Shown piece by piece: positions 1-8,730 of a stretch of 34,331 nucleotides of DNA. The DNA is from SHZI01 sp964371995. Lineage in GTDB: Bacteria; Pseudomonadota; Gammaproteobacteria; Steroidobacterales; GCA-2729495. The DNA lies in NCBI GenBank assembly GCA_964371995.1, contig CAYJPG010000018.1, positions 1-34,331 of the forward strand, read 5' to 3'. Below the pieces are notes generated by a model. The model saw only the letters and a list, made by a program, of their open reading frames with translations. It had not been told where the DNA came from and ran no database searches. Numbering within the stretch: the stretch's first letter is position 1; every line of letters begins with the position of its first letter. Made by a program: the position numbers and the translations under genes.

Positions 1-182
1 AACACCCGCGCGCGGGTGGCCAGAACTGCAGCACTGATCGCACCTGCAGAGGTCCCGCTGAGCACGGCAAAGGGATTCGGGGAACGGCGCGGCAGCAACT
101 CGGCAAGTGCCTTCAATACCCCAACCTGATAGGCGCCGCGCGCGCCACCACCGGGCAGGACCAGCCCGATCTGCCTGTCCAT
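1..182 (-). CDS. Patatin-like phospholipase, N-terminal fragment
   Basis: Reading leftward from an ATG at 182, the first 60 residues show a patatin opening: an oxyanion-hole glycine motif (GGGARGAYQ, about residues 11-19), then VGVLKAL, then the nucleophile elbow GTSAG near residue 45 (GxSxG, serine nucleophile). The catalytic Asp lies beyond the left edge. Family knowledge: bacterial patatins are Ser-Asp dyad acyl hydrolases acting on phospholipids or other acyl esters; substrate and location cannot be told here. The start is uncertain. In-frame ATGs at 224 and 233 would add about 14-17 residues, and none of the three has a strong Shine-Dalgarno. The gene is read in the same direction as the carbon-metabolism operon to its right, but about 140 bases separate it from that operon's last gene, so it may have its own promoter. 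Confidence 0.85.
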   Translation of the reverse strand, partial: MDRQIGLVLPGGGARGAYQVGVLKALAELLPRRSPNPFAVLSGTSAGAISAAVLATRARV

Positions 183-269
183 GGCAAGGTTGGAAGCAAT
201 CTGCTGTTGGCGCGTGGGGCTCATTCGCAGCATATTCCAGGGAAAGTCGCTGACCGATCGGTAAACGCG

Positions 270-299
270 ATCTTAATCACACGCGAAATACCATCACAA
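270..299 (-). promoter_or_regulatory. Possible promoter of the patatin-like gene
   Basis: On the minus strand a TTGTGA box (complement of 294-299) lies 18 bases before TAAGAT (complement of 270-275), each matching 4 of 6 consensus sigma-70 positions. It lies between the end of the MFS gene and the patatin start. This rests only on a visual consensus match. Confidence 0.25.
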
Positions 300-323
300 G
301 GAACGAGACCGCAGTATGTCGGC

Positions 324-1622
324 TCAGTCCCGTCCGGCAGCCGCTTGCCGGATTCGCGCCTGACGGCCGAGCCACCAGCCGTTCAAGGCCCAGAGTGCAG
401 CCAGCAGCGCCCCCAGCAGGGCGACGCCGGCACTGGCCAGCCCGCCGGCCTCAAGTGCCGTCTTGACCTGTGCGGAGAGCGCATCACCACCGCGATAGAC
501 CGGAACATCGATCAGGTTCTTGGCCTTGTACTTCGACTCGGTATCGACGCGGCTGAAGAGCATTTCGCGCCCCGGCCGGATAAATGCGTATTCACCGACG
601 CGCCGTGCCACGAATACCACTGCGAGCACCCAGAAGGTGTTCATGACCGCCAGACCGACAAAACCCGCCACCATGACCAGCGGCACCAGGGTCAGAAGTG
701 CCATGACGCCCAGACGGGACGCCAGGCGCCCGGTGATGAACAGCTGCAGGACGATGGTCAGGCCCTGCACGATGTAGTCGAGGCGCGCGAACACCTGGGT
801 ACGCTGGGCTGTATCGCTGAAGGTTTCGCTGACCAGCCGCAGCTGCTCGAAATACAGAAAGGTATTGACCGAAGCCAGCAGGATGACAAACAGCGAGATC
901 CCGAGCAGATACGGCGATTTCAGCACCAGCGTAAAGCCTGCAAACGGATTGCCGCCCATCGGGCGCTCGGGCGCACGCACGGCGCCGGAAGATGCCGGAG
1001 CCGTGGCCCAGATCCTGAGCAGGGCACGCTGACAGACGATCGCAACCAGAAAGAAAGCTGCGCCCATGAACAGCACGCCGGGATTTCCGACCAGCGGGAC
1101 CACCAGGTCGGTCATCAGCGGCCCGACCAGCGCACCGGTGGTACCACCAGCCGCAATCACGCCGAACAGGCGCTGGGTCTGGACGGCATCGAACAGTTCG
1201 AGCAGGAAACTCCAGAACACCGAAACGATGAACAGGTTCAGCACACTGATCCAGACATAGAAGAACTGCGCCACGGCGGTGTTCTGCTCGTCAGCAGCCA
1301 GCATCAGACCGACAAGCACCAGTGAACCCGCAACGACTGCATAGATCCATGGCAGGAAAGCACTGCGCCGGAAGCGCGTGCAGGCCCATCCATACACGGG
1401 AACGATCAGCAGCGAGGCAATCCAGGTGACCACATACAGGTCGCTGACCCGGTCCGAACCAAGAATCGTGCCCACCGTTTCACGCACCGGCCGGACAGCA
1501 AAATAGCCCCCCAGCACGCAGAAAAACAGCAGAAAGGCCGTGACGACGGACTGCGTCTCATGCGCTTCGATACTGGTGGTTCGTCCCAGCAGCCGGCCAA
1601 GCGCTGATGACGAGCGGCTCAC
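324..1622 (-). CDS. MFS-fold transporter, nucleotide-exchange (Npt1/Npt2-like) type
   Basis: A 432-residue, very hydrophobic protein with about 10-12 predicted membrane helices. Near residues 33-50 it carries FFCVLGGYFAVRPVRETVG, resembling the 'YY-LRPVRD' signature of MFS proteins annotated as Npt1/Npt2 or NTP/NDP-exchange-like. Substrate specificity cannot be inferred, since free-living bacteria carry such proteins without known ATP parasitism. Charged loops separate the halves (around residues 215-225). The start is GTG at 1622, whose first bases overlap the TGA stop of pyk (4-base GTGA overlap), so translation is probably coupled to pyk. It is the last gene of the tkt-gap-pgk-pyk operon, a place where some proteobacteria have fba. 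An inner-membrane metabolite or nucleotide carrier is the safest call. Confidence 0.75.
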   Translation of the reverse strand: MSRSSSALGRLLGRTTSIEAHETQSVVTAFLLFFCVLGGYFAVRPVRETVGTILGSDRVSDLYVVTWIASLLIVPVYGWACTRFRRSAFLPWIYAVVAGSLVLVGLMLAADEQNTAVAQFFYVWISVLNLFIVSVFWSFLLELFDAVQTQRLFGVIAAGGTTGALVGPLMTDLVVPLVGNPGVLFMGAAFFLVAIVCQRALLRIWATAPASSGAVRAPERPMGGNPFAGFTLVLKSPYLLGISLFVILLASVNTFLYFEQLRLVSETFSDTAQRTQVFARLDYIVQGLTIVLQLFITGRLASRLGVMALLTLVPLVMVAGFVGLAVMNTFWVLAVVFVARRVGEYAFIRPGREMLFSRVDTESKYKAKNLIDVPVYRGGDALSAQVKTALEAGGLASAGVALLGALLAALWALNGWWLGRQARIRQAAAGRD

Positions 1623-3049
1623 GGGCCGGTGACAGACAGGATCTGCATCGAATTGGTTCTGCCAGCGATGCCCGACAACTCACCCTTGGTCACCAGCACC
1701 AGATCACCGACGTTGACATGCCCAAAACCAAGCAGCAGTTTGAAAACTTCCTGGTACATGCGCTGCATATCCGTATGGGTGATATCGAACGCGACGGGGT
1801 AAACCCCGCGATACATCACCACACGCCGCCGTGTCGCTTCATGGCGGGTAAAGGCAAAGATCGGTATGTCCGAGCGGATACGCGACATCCAGCGTGCCGT
1901 GGAGCCTGATTCTGTCAACGCGATGATGGCTTTCACCGGCAGATGATTGGCCGTATACATGACCGCCATCGCAATGGCCTCATCCACCCGCTCGAAGCTG
2001 TCATCCATGCGATGACTGGGACGCCCCAGGGTCAGATAGTAACTCTCCGCACCGACGCAGACTTCGGCCATCGAGGTTACCGCCCTGACCGGGTGCTCAC
2101 CAACCGCCGTCTCCGCCGACAGCATGACTGCATCGGTCCCGTCGAGTACGGCATTGGCGATATCGGATACTTCAGCCCGCGTCGGCACCTTGTTGTGAAT
2201 CATCGACTCCAGCATCTGCGTGGCCGTGATCGCAATTTTGTGCCGGTGCCGGGTCATCTTGAGAATCTGCTTCTGCAGACCGGTCAGGCCTGCATAACCC
2301 ATCTCCACGCCCAGATCGCCACGCGCGACCATGACGGCATCTGATGCATCGATCACCGATTCGAGATTGGCCAGCGCCTCGGCACGCTCGATCTTGGCAA
2401 CCAGATGGGCGTCGCCGCCGGCCTTGTGCAGCAGCTCGCGGGCTTCATGCAGATCGTCGGCACAGCGGACAAAGGAAACTGCCAGCCAGTCGACGCCGAG
2501 ACTGGCCGCCTGGACCAGATCCTGACGATCCTTGTCGGTCAGGGCTGGCGCCGAAAGACCACCGCCCTGCCGGTTGATGCCCTTGTTGTCGGCGAGCTGC
2601 CCGCCCTGCACGACCGTACAGTGAATCTGCGTGCCGCGAACGCGCTCAACCGCCAGCGTGATAAAGCCATCGTCGAGCAGCAGATTGTCGCCACTGCCGA
2701 CATCGTCGGGCAGCTGCTGGTAGGCCACCCCTACGCCCTCGACCGTGCCGGCCTGGGGATCCATCGCGGTATCCAGCACAAAGGGCTGACCTTCCACCAG
2801 TCGCACCGGACCGTCACGGAAGCGCTGGATACGGATCTTCGGTCCCTGCAGGTCGCCGAGCACCGCAACGTATTTGCCGCATTCCTCGGCGGTCTTGCGC
2901 ACCATGCGCACCCGCTGCTCGCGCGCCGCGGCATCCCCGTGCGAGAAATTGACACGCACCACATCGACACCGGCCTTGAACAGCTGCGCAAGCGTGGCGG
3001 GATCGTCCGTAGACGGGCCAAGCGTGGCGATGATCTTGGTTCGACGCAT
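1619..3049 (-). CDS. pyk: Pyruvate kinase
   Basis: 476 residues, a usual length for bacterial pyruvate kinase. It converts phosphoenolpyruvate and ADP to pyruvate and ATP, the last step of glycolysis, in the cytoplasm. Visible signatures: the N-terminal RRTKIIATLGPS; VRVNFSHG; GPKIRI in the barrel; the catalytic lysine in VAKIERAEAL; MVARGDLGVE; and the ATQMLESM helix followed by PTRAEVSDIANAVLDG and DAVMLSAETAVGE. The C-terminal domain contains the GSTARWMSRIR phosphate-binding turn and ends in a typical ITHTD...LLLG...VLVTKGEL section. The start is ATG at 3049, five bases after the pgk stop, without a strong ribosome-binding site, which suggests reinitiation. It sits inside the glycolytic operon. 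Allosteric effectors cannot be read from the sequence. Confidence 0.97.
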   Translation of the reverse strand: MRRTKIIATLGPSTDDPATLAQLFKAGVDVVRVNFSHGDAAAREQRVRMVRKTAEECGKYVAVLGDLQGPKIRIQRFRDGPVRLVEGQPFVLDTAMDPQAGTVEGVGVAYQQLPDDVGSGDNLLLDDGFITLAVERVRGTQIHCTVVQGGQLADNKGINRQGGGLSAPALTDKDRQDLVQAASLGVDWLAVSFVRCADDLHEARELLHKAGGDAHLVAKIERAEALANLESVIDASDAVMVARGDLGVEMGYAGLTGLQKQILKMTRHRHKIAITATQMLESMIHNKVPTRAEVSDIANAVLDGTDAVMLSAETAVGEHPVRAVTSMAEVCVGAESYYLTLGRPSHRMDDSFERVDEAIAMAVMYTANHLPVKAIIALTESGSTARWMSRIRSDIPIFAFTRHEATRRRVVMYRGVYPVAFDITHTDMQRMYQEVFKLLLGFGHVNVGDLVLVTKGELSGIAGRTNSMQILSVTGP

Positions 3050-3054
3050 GCCGT

Positions 3055-4242
3055 TCAGGTTCGCCCGTCTTTCGCCCGCGCCTCAAGCGCAGCAACTGCC
3101 GGCAGCGTGACGCCCTCGAGAAACTCAAGAAAAGCGCCACCACCCGTCGATACGTAGGAGATGCGGTCAGTCACGCCGTACTTGTCGAGCGCGGCCAGCG
3201 TATCGCCGCCACCGGCGACGCTGAAAGCCGGCGACTTCGCCACGGCCTCGGCAATTCGCTGCGTGCCTTTGCTGAACTGCTCGATCTCGAAAACACCGAC
3301 CGGTCCGTTCCAGATGATGGTGCCTGCGCTGCCTAGAAGTTTCGCATAGTGGGCTGCCGTCTTCGGGCCAATGTCGAGAATGAGTTCGGCCGGACCAACC
3401 TCGCTGACTGCGCGCACGGTAGCGGCAGCAGATGGCGAAACCGCCTTTCCAACCACCACATCTACCGGAAGGGGGATGGCCGCGCGCTGGCGCTTGCCTG
3501 CAAGCCGCCGCGCTTCGGGGATGAGATCGGTCTCGCACAGCGACTTGCCGACCGGATAACCGGCTGCCGCGAGGAAGGTGTTGGCGATACCGCCGCCGAC
3601 GATGAGCTGGTCGACCTGCGTTGCCAGCGATTTCAGGATCGTCAGCTTGGTCGAGACCTTGGAGCCGGCCACGATGGCAACCACCGGCCGTGCCGGCTTG
3701 CGCAACACCCGCTCAAGCGCATCGAGTTCCGCCATCAGCAGCGGGCCCGCACAGGCTACCGGTGCAAAGCCGACGACACCATGCGTGCTGGCCTCGGCCC
3801 GATGCGCGGTACCGAAAGCGTCCATGACGAAGATGTCGCAGAGTTTGGCCATCTGCCTGGCAAGCGCCGGATCGTTCTTCTTCTCACCCGGATTGAAGCG
3901 CACGTTTTCGCAGAGCACGACTTCGCCGCCGGCGATCTCGAAGCCATGCAGCCAGTCGTGTATCAGCGGCACACTCCGGCCGAGCAGCTCGGACAGACGC
4001 ACAGCGACCGGGCGCAGCGACAGCGCCGGATCAAAACTTCCTTCTTTGGGCCGGCCCAGATGCGAGAGCAGGATTACGGCCGCGCCGCGGGCGAGTGCAT
4101 CACGGATCGTCGGCAGCGCCGCGCGGATTCGCGCATCGCTGGTCACGCGTCCGTCCTTGACGGGGACGTTCAGATCCACCCGGATCATCACCCGCTTGCC
4201 GGCGACACTCAGCTCCGACATCCGTAGCACTTTGGTCGTCAT
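3055..4242 (-). CDS. pgk: Phosphoglycerate kinase
   Basis: 395 residues, close to the standard length of bacterial Pgk. It transfers the phosphate of 1,3-bisphosphoglycerate to ADP (reversed in gluconeogenesis or carbon fixation). Signatures: RVMIRVDLNVPVKDG near residues 17-31, LLSHLGRP, the NVRFNPGE segment, DAFGTAHRAEAST, the VAGSKVSTK strand with its catalytic-site lysine, NGPVGVFE, and the nucleotide-binding tail VAGGGDTLAAL...STGGGAFLEFLEG. I use ATG at 4242, 18 bases after the gap stop. A second in-frame ATG at 4221 (starting MSELSVAGKRV) would give a protein seven residues shorter and also fits the family, so the start is open between the two. Third gene of the tkt-gap-pgk-pyk operon. 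Confidence 0.97.
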   Translation of the reverse strand: MTTKVLRMSELSVAGKRVMIRVDLNVPVKDGRVTSDARIRAALPTIRDALARGAAVILLSHLGRPKEGSFDPALSLRPVAVRLSELLGRSVPLIHDWLHGFEIAGGEVVLCENVRFNPGEKKNDPALARQMAKLCDIFVMDAFGTAHRAEASTHGVVGFAPVACAGPLLMAELDALERVLRKPARPVVAIVAGSKVSTKLTILKSLATQVDQLIVGGGIANTFLAAAGYPVGKSLCETDLIPEARRLAGKRQRAAIPLPVDVVVGKAVSPSAAATVRAVSEVGPAELILDIGPKTAAHYAKLLGSAGTIIWNGPVGVFEIEQFSKGTQRIAEAVAKSPAFSVAGGGDTLAALDKYGVTDRISYVSTGGGAFLEFLEGVTLPAVAALEARAKDGRT

Positions 4243-4260
4243 CGCGCCCGTTCCGTCGGC

Positions 4261-5274
4261 TCAGCGCGCGTTGATCAGCGCAAGCGTGGTATCGAGCATC
4301 CGGTTGGAGAAACCCCACTCGTTGTCATACCAGCTCAGCACCTTGACGAGCGTGCCACCGCCAACCCGCGTCTGCGTCGAATCAAACACCGAGCTGCGCG
4401 GATCGTGATTGAAGTCCACCGATACCAGCGGCTCGGTGTTGTAGCCAAGGATTCCCTTGAGCTCGCCCTCGGAAGCAGCCTTCATGATGCCGTTCACTTC
4501 TTCAACGCTGGTGGCACGCGCTGCAGTAAAGGTGAGATCGACGATCGACACGTTGATGGTCGGCACGCGCATGGCGAAACCGTCCAGCTTGCCGTTCAGC
4601 TCGGGCAGAACCAGGCCGACGGCTGCCGCAGCACCGGTCTTGGTCGGAATCATCGACATGGTTGCGGAGCGCGCGCGACGCAGGTCCTCGTGATAGACGT
4701 CGGTCAGAACCTGGTCGTTGGTATAGGCATGAATGGTGGTCATCAGGCCGGTAACCACACCGATCTTGTCGTGCAGCGGCTTGACCAGCGGTGCCAGACA
4801 GTTGGTGGTACAGGAGGCATTGGAGATGACCGTATGCGCGGCCTTGAGCGACTTGTGATTGACACCATAAACGATGGTCGCATCCACATCCTTGCCGCCG
4901 GGTGCCGAGATCACGACTTTTTTGGCCCCCGCCTGCAGGTGCGCGCTGGCCTTTTCCTTGCTGGCAAAGAAGCCGGTGCACTCGAGCACCACATCGACGC
5001 CGAGTTCAGCCCAGGGCAGCTCCGCCGGGTTGCGCTTGGCCAGCACACGGATCTTGTCGCCGTTGACCAGCATGTAATCGCCTTCAACGACGACGGTACC
5101 CGGAAATTTGCCGTGCGTCGTATCGTATTTGGTCAGGTGCGCATTGGTCTTCGCGTCACCCAGATCGTTGATCGCAACGATGGAAATCTCGCCGGTACGC
5201 TTCGATTCATACAGCGCACGCAGTACATTGCGGCCAATTCGGCCATAGCCATTAATGGCAACTTTGACAGGCAT
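4261..5274 (-). CDS. gap: Glyceraldehyde-3-phosphate dehydrogenase, type I
   Basis: 337 residues from ATG at 5274. It oxidises glyceraldehyde 3-phosphate with NAD(P)+ and Pi to 1,3-bisphosphoglycerate. Signatures: VKVAINGYGRIGRN at the Rossmann start; IND near residues 35-37, whose Asp normally favours NAD over NADP; the active-site SNASCTTNC with Cys155; the TTIHAYTNDQ histidine segment; RRARSATMSMIPT; and WYDNEWGFSNRM near the end. The frame is open further upstream to a GTG at 5283, but that codon overlaps the GAGGAG ribosome-binding site. That site is correctly spaced (8 bases) from the ATG, so the shorter start is chosen. It lies between tkt (21 bases upstream) and pgk (18 bases downstream). 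The NAD preference is inferred from one residue. Confidence 0.97.
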   Translation of the reverse strand: MPVKVAINGYGRIGRNVLRALYESKRTGEISIVAINDLGDAKTNAHLTKYDTTHGKFPGTVVVEGDYMLVNGDKIRVLAKRNPAELPWAELGVDVVLECTGFFASKEKASAHLQAGAKKVVISAPGGKDVDATIVYGVNHKSLKAAHTVISNASCTTNCLAPLVKPLHDKIGVVTGLMTTIHAYTNDQVLTDVYHEDLRRARSATMSMIPTKTGAAAAVGLVLPELNGKLDGFAMRVPTINVSIVDLTFTAARATSVEEVNGIMKAASEGELKGILGYNTEPLVSVDFNHDPRSSVFDSTQTRVGGGTLVKVLSWYDNEWGFSNRMLDTTLALINAR

Positions 5275-5282
5275 CAGACGCA

Positions 5283-5288
5283 CTCCTC
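5283..5288 (-). promoter_or_regulatory. Ribosome-binding site that fixes the gap start
   Basis: GAGGAG on the minus strand, eight bases before ATG 5274. It overlaps the alternative upstream GTG codon (5281-5283) and so rules that codon out as a start. It is one of the strongest Shine-Dalgarno matches in this operon, fitting high expression of gap. Confidence 0.8.
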
Positions 5289-5295
5289 AATAAAT

Positions 5296-7323
5296 TCAGG
5301 TACCCAGCAACTCCAGTGCAAGCCCGGCCACATGTTCCGGTGTAAAGCCGAACAAACGGAACAGTTCCGGCGCCGGTGCAGACTTGCCGAAAGTATCCAT
5401 GCCGCAAACCCGGCCCGCGGCACCGACCCAGCGGTACCAGCCGTCCGTCACGCCAGCCTCGACAGCCACGCGCCTGACCACTGCTGCCGGCAGCACGGTC
5501 TCACGGTAAGCCGCATCCTGTGCGGCAAATACTGTCGTCGAAGGCATGGATACGATACGCACACCGTGCCCTTTGGCCGCGAGAAGGTCTGCTGCCGCAA
5601 TCGCGAGCGCAACTTCAGACCCGGTCGCGATCAGGATCAGATCGATTTTTGCCGCATCACGCAACACATAGGCACCGCGACGAATGGCCGCGATCTGTGC
5701 CTGTGTTCGCGGTTGGGCCGGCAGTGCCTGCCGCGTCAGTATGAGGCTCGTGGGACCCTTGTCCCGTTCGATTGCATCCTGCCACGCGACGGCAGTCTCC
5801 ACCGCATCACAGGGGCGCCATACGCACATGTTCGGAATCAGCCGCAGGCTCGCAGTGTGCTCGACGGGCTGATGGGTCGGGCCATCCTCGCCCAGGCCGA
5901 TCGAATCATGCGTGAACACATTGATGACACGGATTTCCATCAGCGCAGCCATGCGCAGCGCATTGCGCGAGTAATCGGAGAAGGTCAGGAAAGTCCCGCC
6001 AAACGGCACCAGGCCGCCGTGCAGGGCGATGCCGTTCATCGCGGCAGCCATGCCGAATTCACGCACGCCCCAGGAGATATAGTTGCCGGCGACATGGCCC
6101 GGCTTGATAGTGACGGCATTTCTGACGCGGGTAAAATTCGAGCCGGTCAGATCGGCCGAACCACCCATCAGTTCAGGCATTCCGGGCACAAATGCATTGA
6201 GCGCATCTTCCGATGATTTGCGCGTGGCCTTCGCAGCCGTCTCGCCGGCAATCCCGGCGATCGCTGCCGCCGCATGTGCCGACCAGCCGGCCGGCAGTTC
6301 GCCGCCCATGCGCCGCACGAACTCTGCGGCAAGCTCCGGATACTCACGGCCATAGGCACTGAAAAGATCACGCCATTCCTGCTCGAGTCGCGCACCAGCG
6401 GGGCGTGCATCCCATGCGGCGCTGACCGCCGACGGGATCTCGAAGGGCGGAAAATTCCAGCCCAGCTGCTTGCGCGCCGCGGCCACTTCGTCAGCGCCCA
6501 ACGCTTCCCCGTGCGCCCTCTCGGTACCTTGCCGGTTCGGCGCCCCGAAACCGATGATGGTCTTGCAGCAAATCAGCGATGGCCGGCCCGTCTCTGCACG
6601 TGCGGCCTCAATGGCCGCGCGGATCGCCGCCGGATCATGTCCGTCTACATCCGGGACGACATGCCAGTTATAGGCAGCAAAGCGCGCCGGCGTATCGTCG
6701 CGGAACCAGGCCTGTACATGGCCATCTATCGAGATGCCGTTGTCGTCGTAGAGGCAGATCAGCTTGCCCAGACCCAGGGTACCGGCCAGCGAACAGGCCT
6801 CATGGGAAATTCCCTCCATGAGACAGCCATCGCCAAGAAACACATAAGTATGGTGATCGACGACGGGATAGCCAGGCCGGTTGAACTCGGCCGCCAGCAG
6901 TTGCTCTGCCAGCGCCATGCCAACCGCATTGGCCACGCCCTGTCCGAGCGGGCCGGTGGTGGTTTCGATGCCCAGATGCAGGTCCCGCTCCGGGTGGCCC
7001 GCGGTGTGCGAGCCCAATTGACGGAAGTGCCGCAGATCATCGATCGACAGCCCATAGCCGGTGAGATGCAACACGGCATAGAGCAGCATTGAGCCGTGGC
7101 CATTTGACAGAACAAAGCGGTCCCGGTCGGGCCAGACAGGATTGGCCGGGTTATGCCGCAGGAAATCATTCCACAGGACTTCAGCGATGTCGGCCATGCC
7201 CATCGGCATGCCGGGATGGCCTGACTTGGCCTGCTCGACCGCATCCATCGCGAGGGCGCGGACCGCATTGGCCAGATGGCGGCGTTCCGCAGCTGAACGA
7301 ATTGTCTGGACTGTGGCTGTCAT
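5296..7323 (-). CDS. tkt: Transketolase
   Basis: 675 residues from ATG at 7323. This thiamine-diphosphate enzyme moves two-carbon ketol units between sugar phosphates in the pentose phosphate or Calvin pathways. Signatures: the N-terminal LANAVRALAMDAVEQAKSGHPG; SNGHGSMLLYA; GPLGQGVANAVG; the ThDP-binding GDGCLMEG...N stretch (about residues 155-185 with YDDNGISIDG); then the pyrimidine domain with GGSADLTGSN and RVINVFTHDSIGLGEDGPTHQPVEH. The frame is open upstream to about 7461, but the extra 46 residues are not family-like and would run into the metK promoter, so MTATVQTIRS is taken as the N-terminus. It is the first gene of the operon and diverges from metK. Confidence 0.96.
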   Translation of the reverse strand: MTATVQTIRSAAERRHLANAVRALAMDAVEQAKSGHPGMPMGMADIAEVLWNDFLRHNPANPVWPDRDRFVLSNGHGSMLLYAVLHLTGYGLSIDDLRHFRQLGSHTAGHPERDLHLGIETTTGPLGQGVANAVGMALAEQLLAAEFNRPGYPVVDHHTYVFLGDGCLMEGISHEACSLAGTLGLGKLICLYDDNGISIDGHVQAWFRDDTPARFAAYNWHVVPDVDGHDPAAIRAAIEAARAETGRPSLICCKTIIGFGAPNRQGTERAHGEALGADEVAAARKQLGWNFPPFEIPSAVSAAWDARPAGARLEQEWRDLFSAYGREYPELAAEFVRRMGGELPAGWSAHAAAAIAGIAGETAAKATRKSSEDALNAFVPGMPELMGGSADLTGSNFTRVRNAVTIKPGHVAGNYISWGVREFGMAAAMNGIALHGGLVPFGGTFLTFSDYSRNALRMAALMEIRVINVFTHDSIGLGEDGPTHQPVEHTASLRLIPNMCVWRPCDAVETAVAWQDAIERDKGPTSLILTRQALPAQPRTQAQIAAIRRGAYVLRDAAKIDLILIATGSEVALAIAAADLLAAKGHGVRIVSMPSTTVFAAQDAAYRETVLPAAVVRRVAVEAGVTDGWYRWVGAAGRVCGMDTFGKSAPAPELFRLFGFTPEHVAGLALELLGT

Positions 7324-7440
7324 CGCACCCACAAAAAGAGGGAATGGTGGCCTGTAAAGCAGGGCCCGGAGAGCGGCGCGCATTGTCGCGTAACGCTGCC
7401 GCAGCCGCAACCCAAGGTCGTGCCGGGCAGCGGCTATGCC

Positions 7441-7446
7441 TATAAT
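7441..7446 (+). promoter_or_regulatory. -10 box of the metK promoter
   Basis: A perfect TATAAT hexamer in the 156-base divergent region between tkt and metK. I see no good -35 hexamer 16-18 bases upstream. Transcription would start near 7453, giving a leader of only about 27 bases, too short for a SAM-sensing riboswitch. Confidence 0.5.
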
Positions 7447-7479
7447 CAGCGCCCCGAACAATCACCAGCGGAAAGCCAG

Positions 7480-8676
7480 ATGACCACGCGCAAGCTGTTT
7501 ACCTCCGAATCCGTTGCCGAGGGCCATCCGGACAAGATGGCAGACCAGATCTCCGACGCGATCCTCGACGCGATCCTCACCCAGGAACCAGAGTCCCGGG
7601 TTGCCTGCGAGACGCTGATCAAGACGGGCTTCGTGCTCGTCTCCGGAGAAATCACCACCAACGCCTGGGTTGATCTCGAAGCGCTGGTCCGGCAGGTCGT
7701 CTGCGACATCGGCTACGACCATTCCGACAAGGGCTTTGACGGCAATTCCTGCGGCGTTCTCAATGCCATCGGCAAGCAGTCCTCGAATATTGCCCAGGGC
7801 ATTTCCCGCGGCGCCTCGAAGCGCGACCAGCGCAAACAGGGCGCCGGCGACCAGGGCATGATGTTTGGCTATGCCGCCAACGAGACCGACGTGCTGATGC
7901 CGTTGCCGATCACGCTTGCGCACCGGCTGGTGAAGCGCCAGTCCGATGTGCGGAAGAAGGGCAAGCTGCCGTGGCTGCGCCCGGACGCAAAGAGCCAGGT
8001 CACCGTCGTCTATGAGGATGACCGGCCTGTGGGTCTCGATGCCATCGTACTCTCGACCCAGCACGCGCCAGGCGTCAAACAGAAGGCGCTGCGCGAGGCG
8101 GTGATCGAGGAAATCCTCAAGCCGGTCATCGGCAAGAAGTGGTTTGCCTCCCTCCGGCAGGACAAGATCCACATCAATCCCACCGGCACCTTTGTGATCG
8201 GCGGACCGATGGGCGACTGCGGACTCACCGGGCGCAAGATCATCGTCGATACCTACGGCGGCATGGCCCGTCATGGCGGTGGCGCGTTTTCCGGCAAGGA
8301 TCCGACCAAGGTCGATCGCTCGGCCGCGTATGCGGCCCGCTACGTTGCCAAGAACATCGTTGCCGCCGGCCTGGCCGAACGCTGTGAGGTACAGGTGTCT
8401 TATGCGATCGGCGTTGCTGAACCTACCTCGGTCAGCATCGAGACCTTCGGCACCGGCAAGATCGAGGGCGACCGCCTGACACGTATCGTGCGCAAGCATT
8501 TCGACCTGACGCCGTACGGTATCCGCGAGATGCTGGACCTGCATCGTCCAATCTATCGCCCCACCGCGACCTACGGCCATTTTGGCCGGCAGGAAGCAAA
8601 TTTCAGCTGGGAACGAACTGACAAAGCCGAAGCCTTGAGCCGCGAAATGAGCCGCACAGTGCGCACCCGGGCCTGA
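7480..8676 (+). CDS. metK: S-adenosylmethionine synthetase
   Basis: 398 residues. It makes S-adenosylmethionine from methionine and ATP, releasing Pi and PPi; the PPi by-product is notable because this genome also encodes PPi-using enzymes. Signatures: FTSESVAEGHPDKMADQISD at the start (ATP/methionine site His and Asp), GAGDQGMMFGYA (hexapeptide signature), and GGGAFSGKDPTKVDRSAAY (phosphate-binding nonapeptide). The start is ATG at 7480. A longer frame from 7420 would begin upstream of the TATAAT box, so it is rejected. It is followed after 54 bases by ahcY on the same strand, so the two methyl-cycle enzymes probably share a transcript. Confidence 0.98.
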   Translation: MTTRKLFTSESVAEGHPDKMADQISDAILDAILTQEPESRVACETLIKTGFVLVSGEITTNAWVDLEALVRQVVCDIGYDHSDKGFDGNSCGVLNAIGKQSSNIAQGISRGASKRDQRKQGAGDQGMMFGYAANETDVLMPLPITLAHRLVKRQSDVRKKGKLPWLRPDAKSQVTVVYEDDRPVGLDAIVLSTQHAPGVKQKALREAVIEEILKPVIGKKWFASLRQDKIHINPTGTFVIGGPMGDCGLTGRKIIVDTYGGMARHGGGAFSGKDPTKVDRSAAYAARYVAKNIVAAGLAERCEVQVSYAIGVAEPTSVSIETFGTGKIEGDRLTRIVRKHFDLTPYGIREMLDLHRPIYRPTATYGHFGRQEANFSWERTDKAEALSREMSRTVRTRA

Positions 8677-8730
8677 GCGCAACACATCAGTTATTCAGAC
8701 ACACCGTCTACGCACCCCGAGGATTCCGCG

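Noticed and set aside
4405..6216. 603-codon open frame antisense to gap and tkt
   Set aside because: It crosses two well-supported genes and their junction, has no recognisable domain and is rich in Arg, Gln and His as expected for antisense frames of GC-rich genes.
7324..7461. N-terminal extension of transketolase
   Set aside because: The extra 46 residues do not resemble transketolase N-termini and would require transcription to begin inside or beyond the metK promoter region.
7324..7479. Possible SAM riboswitch ahead of metK
   Set aside because: The TATAAT box at 7441-7446 leaves a leader of about 27 bases, too short for any SAM aptamer, and no aptamer-like pairing is seen.
7462..8685. 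407-codon open frame antisense to metK
   Set aside because: It mirrors the metK reading frame in GC-rich codons, has no family signature and no ribosome-binding site. It is a composition shadow.
8677..8730. Possible SAH riboswitch ahead of ahcY
   Set aside because: The gap is only 54 bases. Its single GAGGA is the ribosome-binding site, and the conserved paired core of that riboswitch class is absent.
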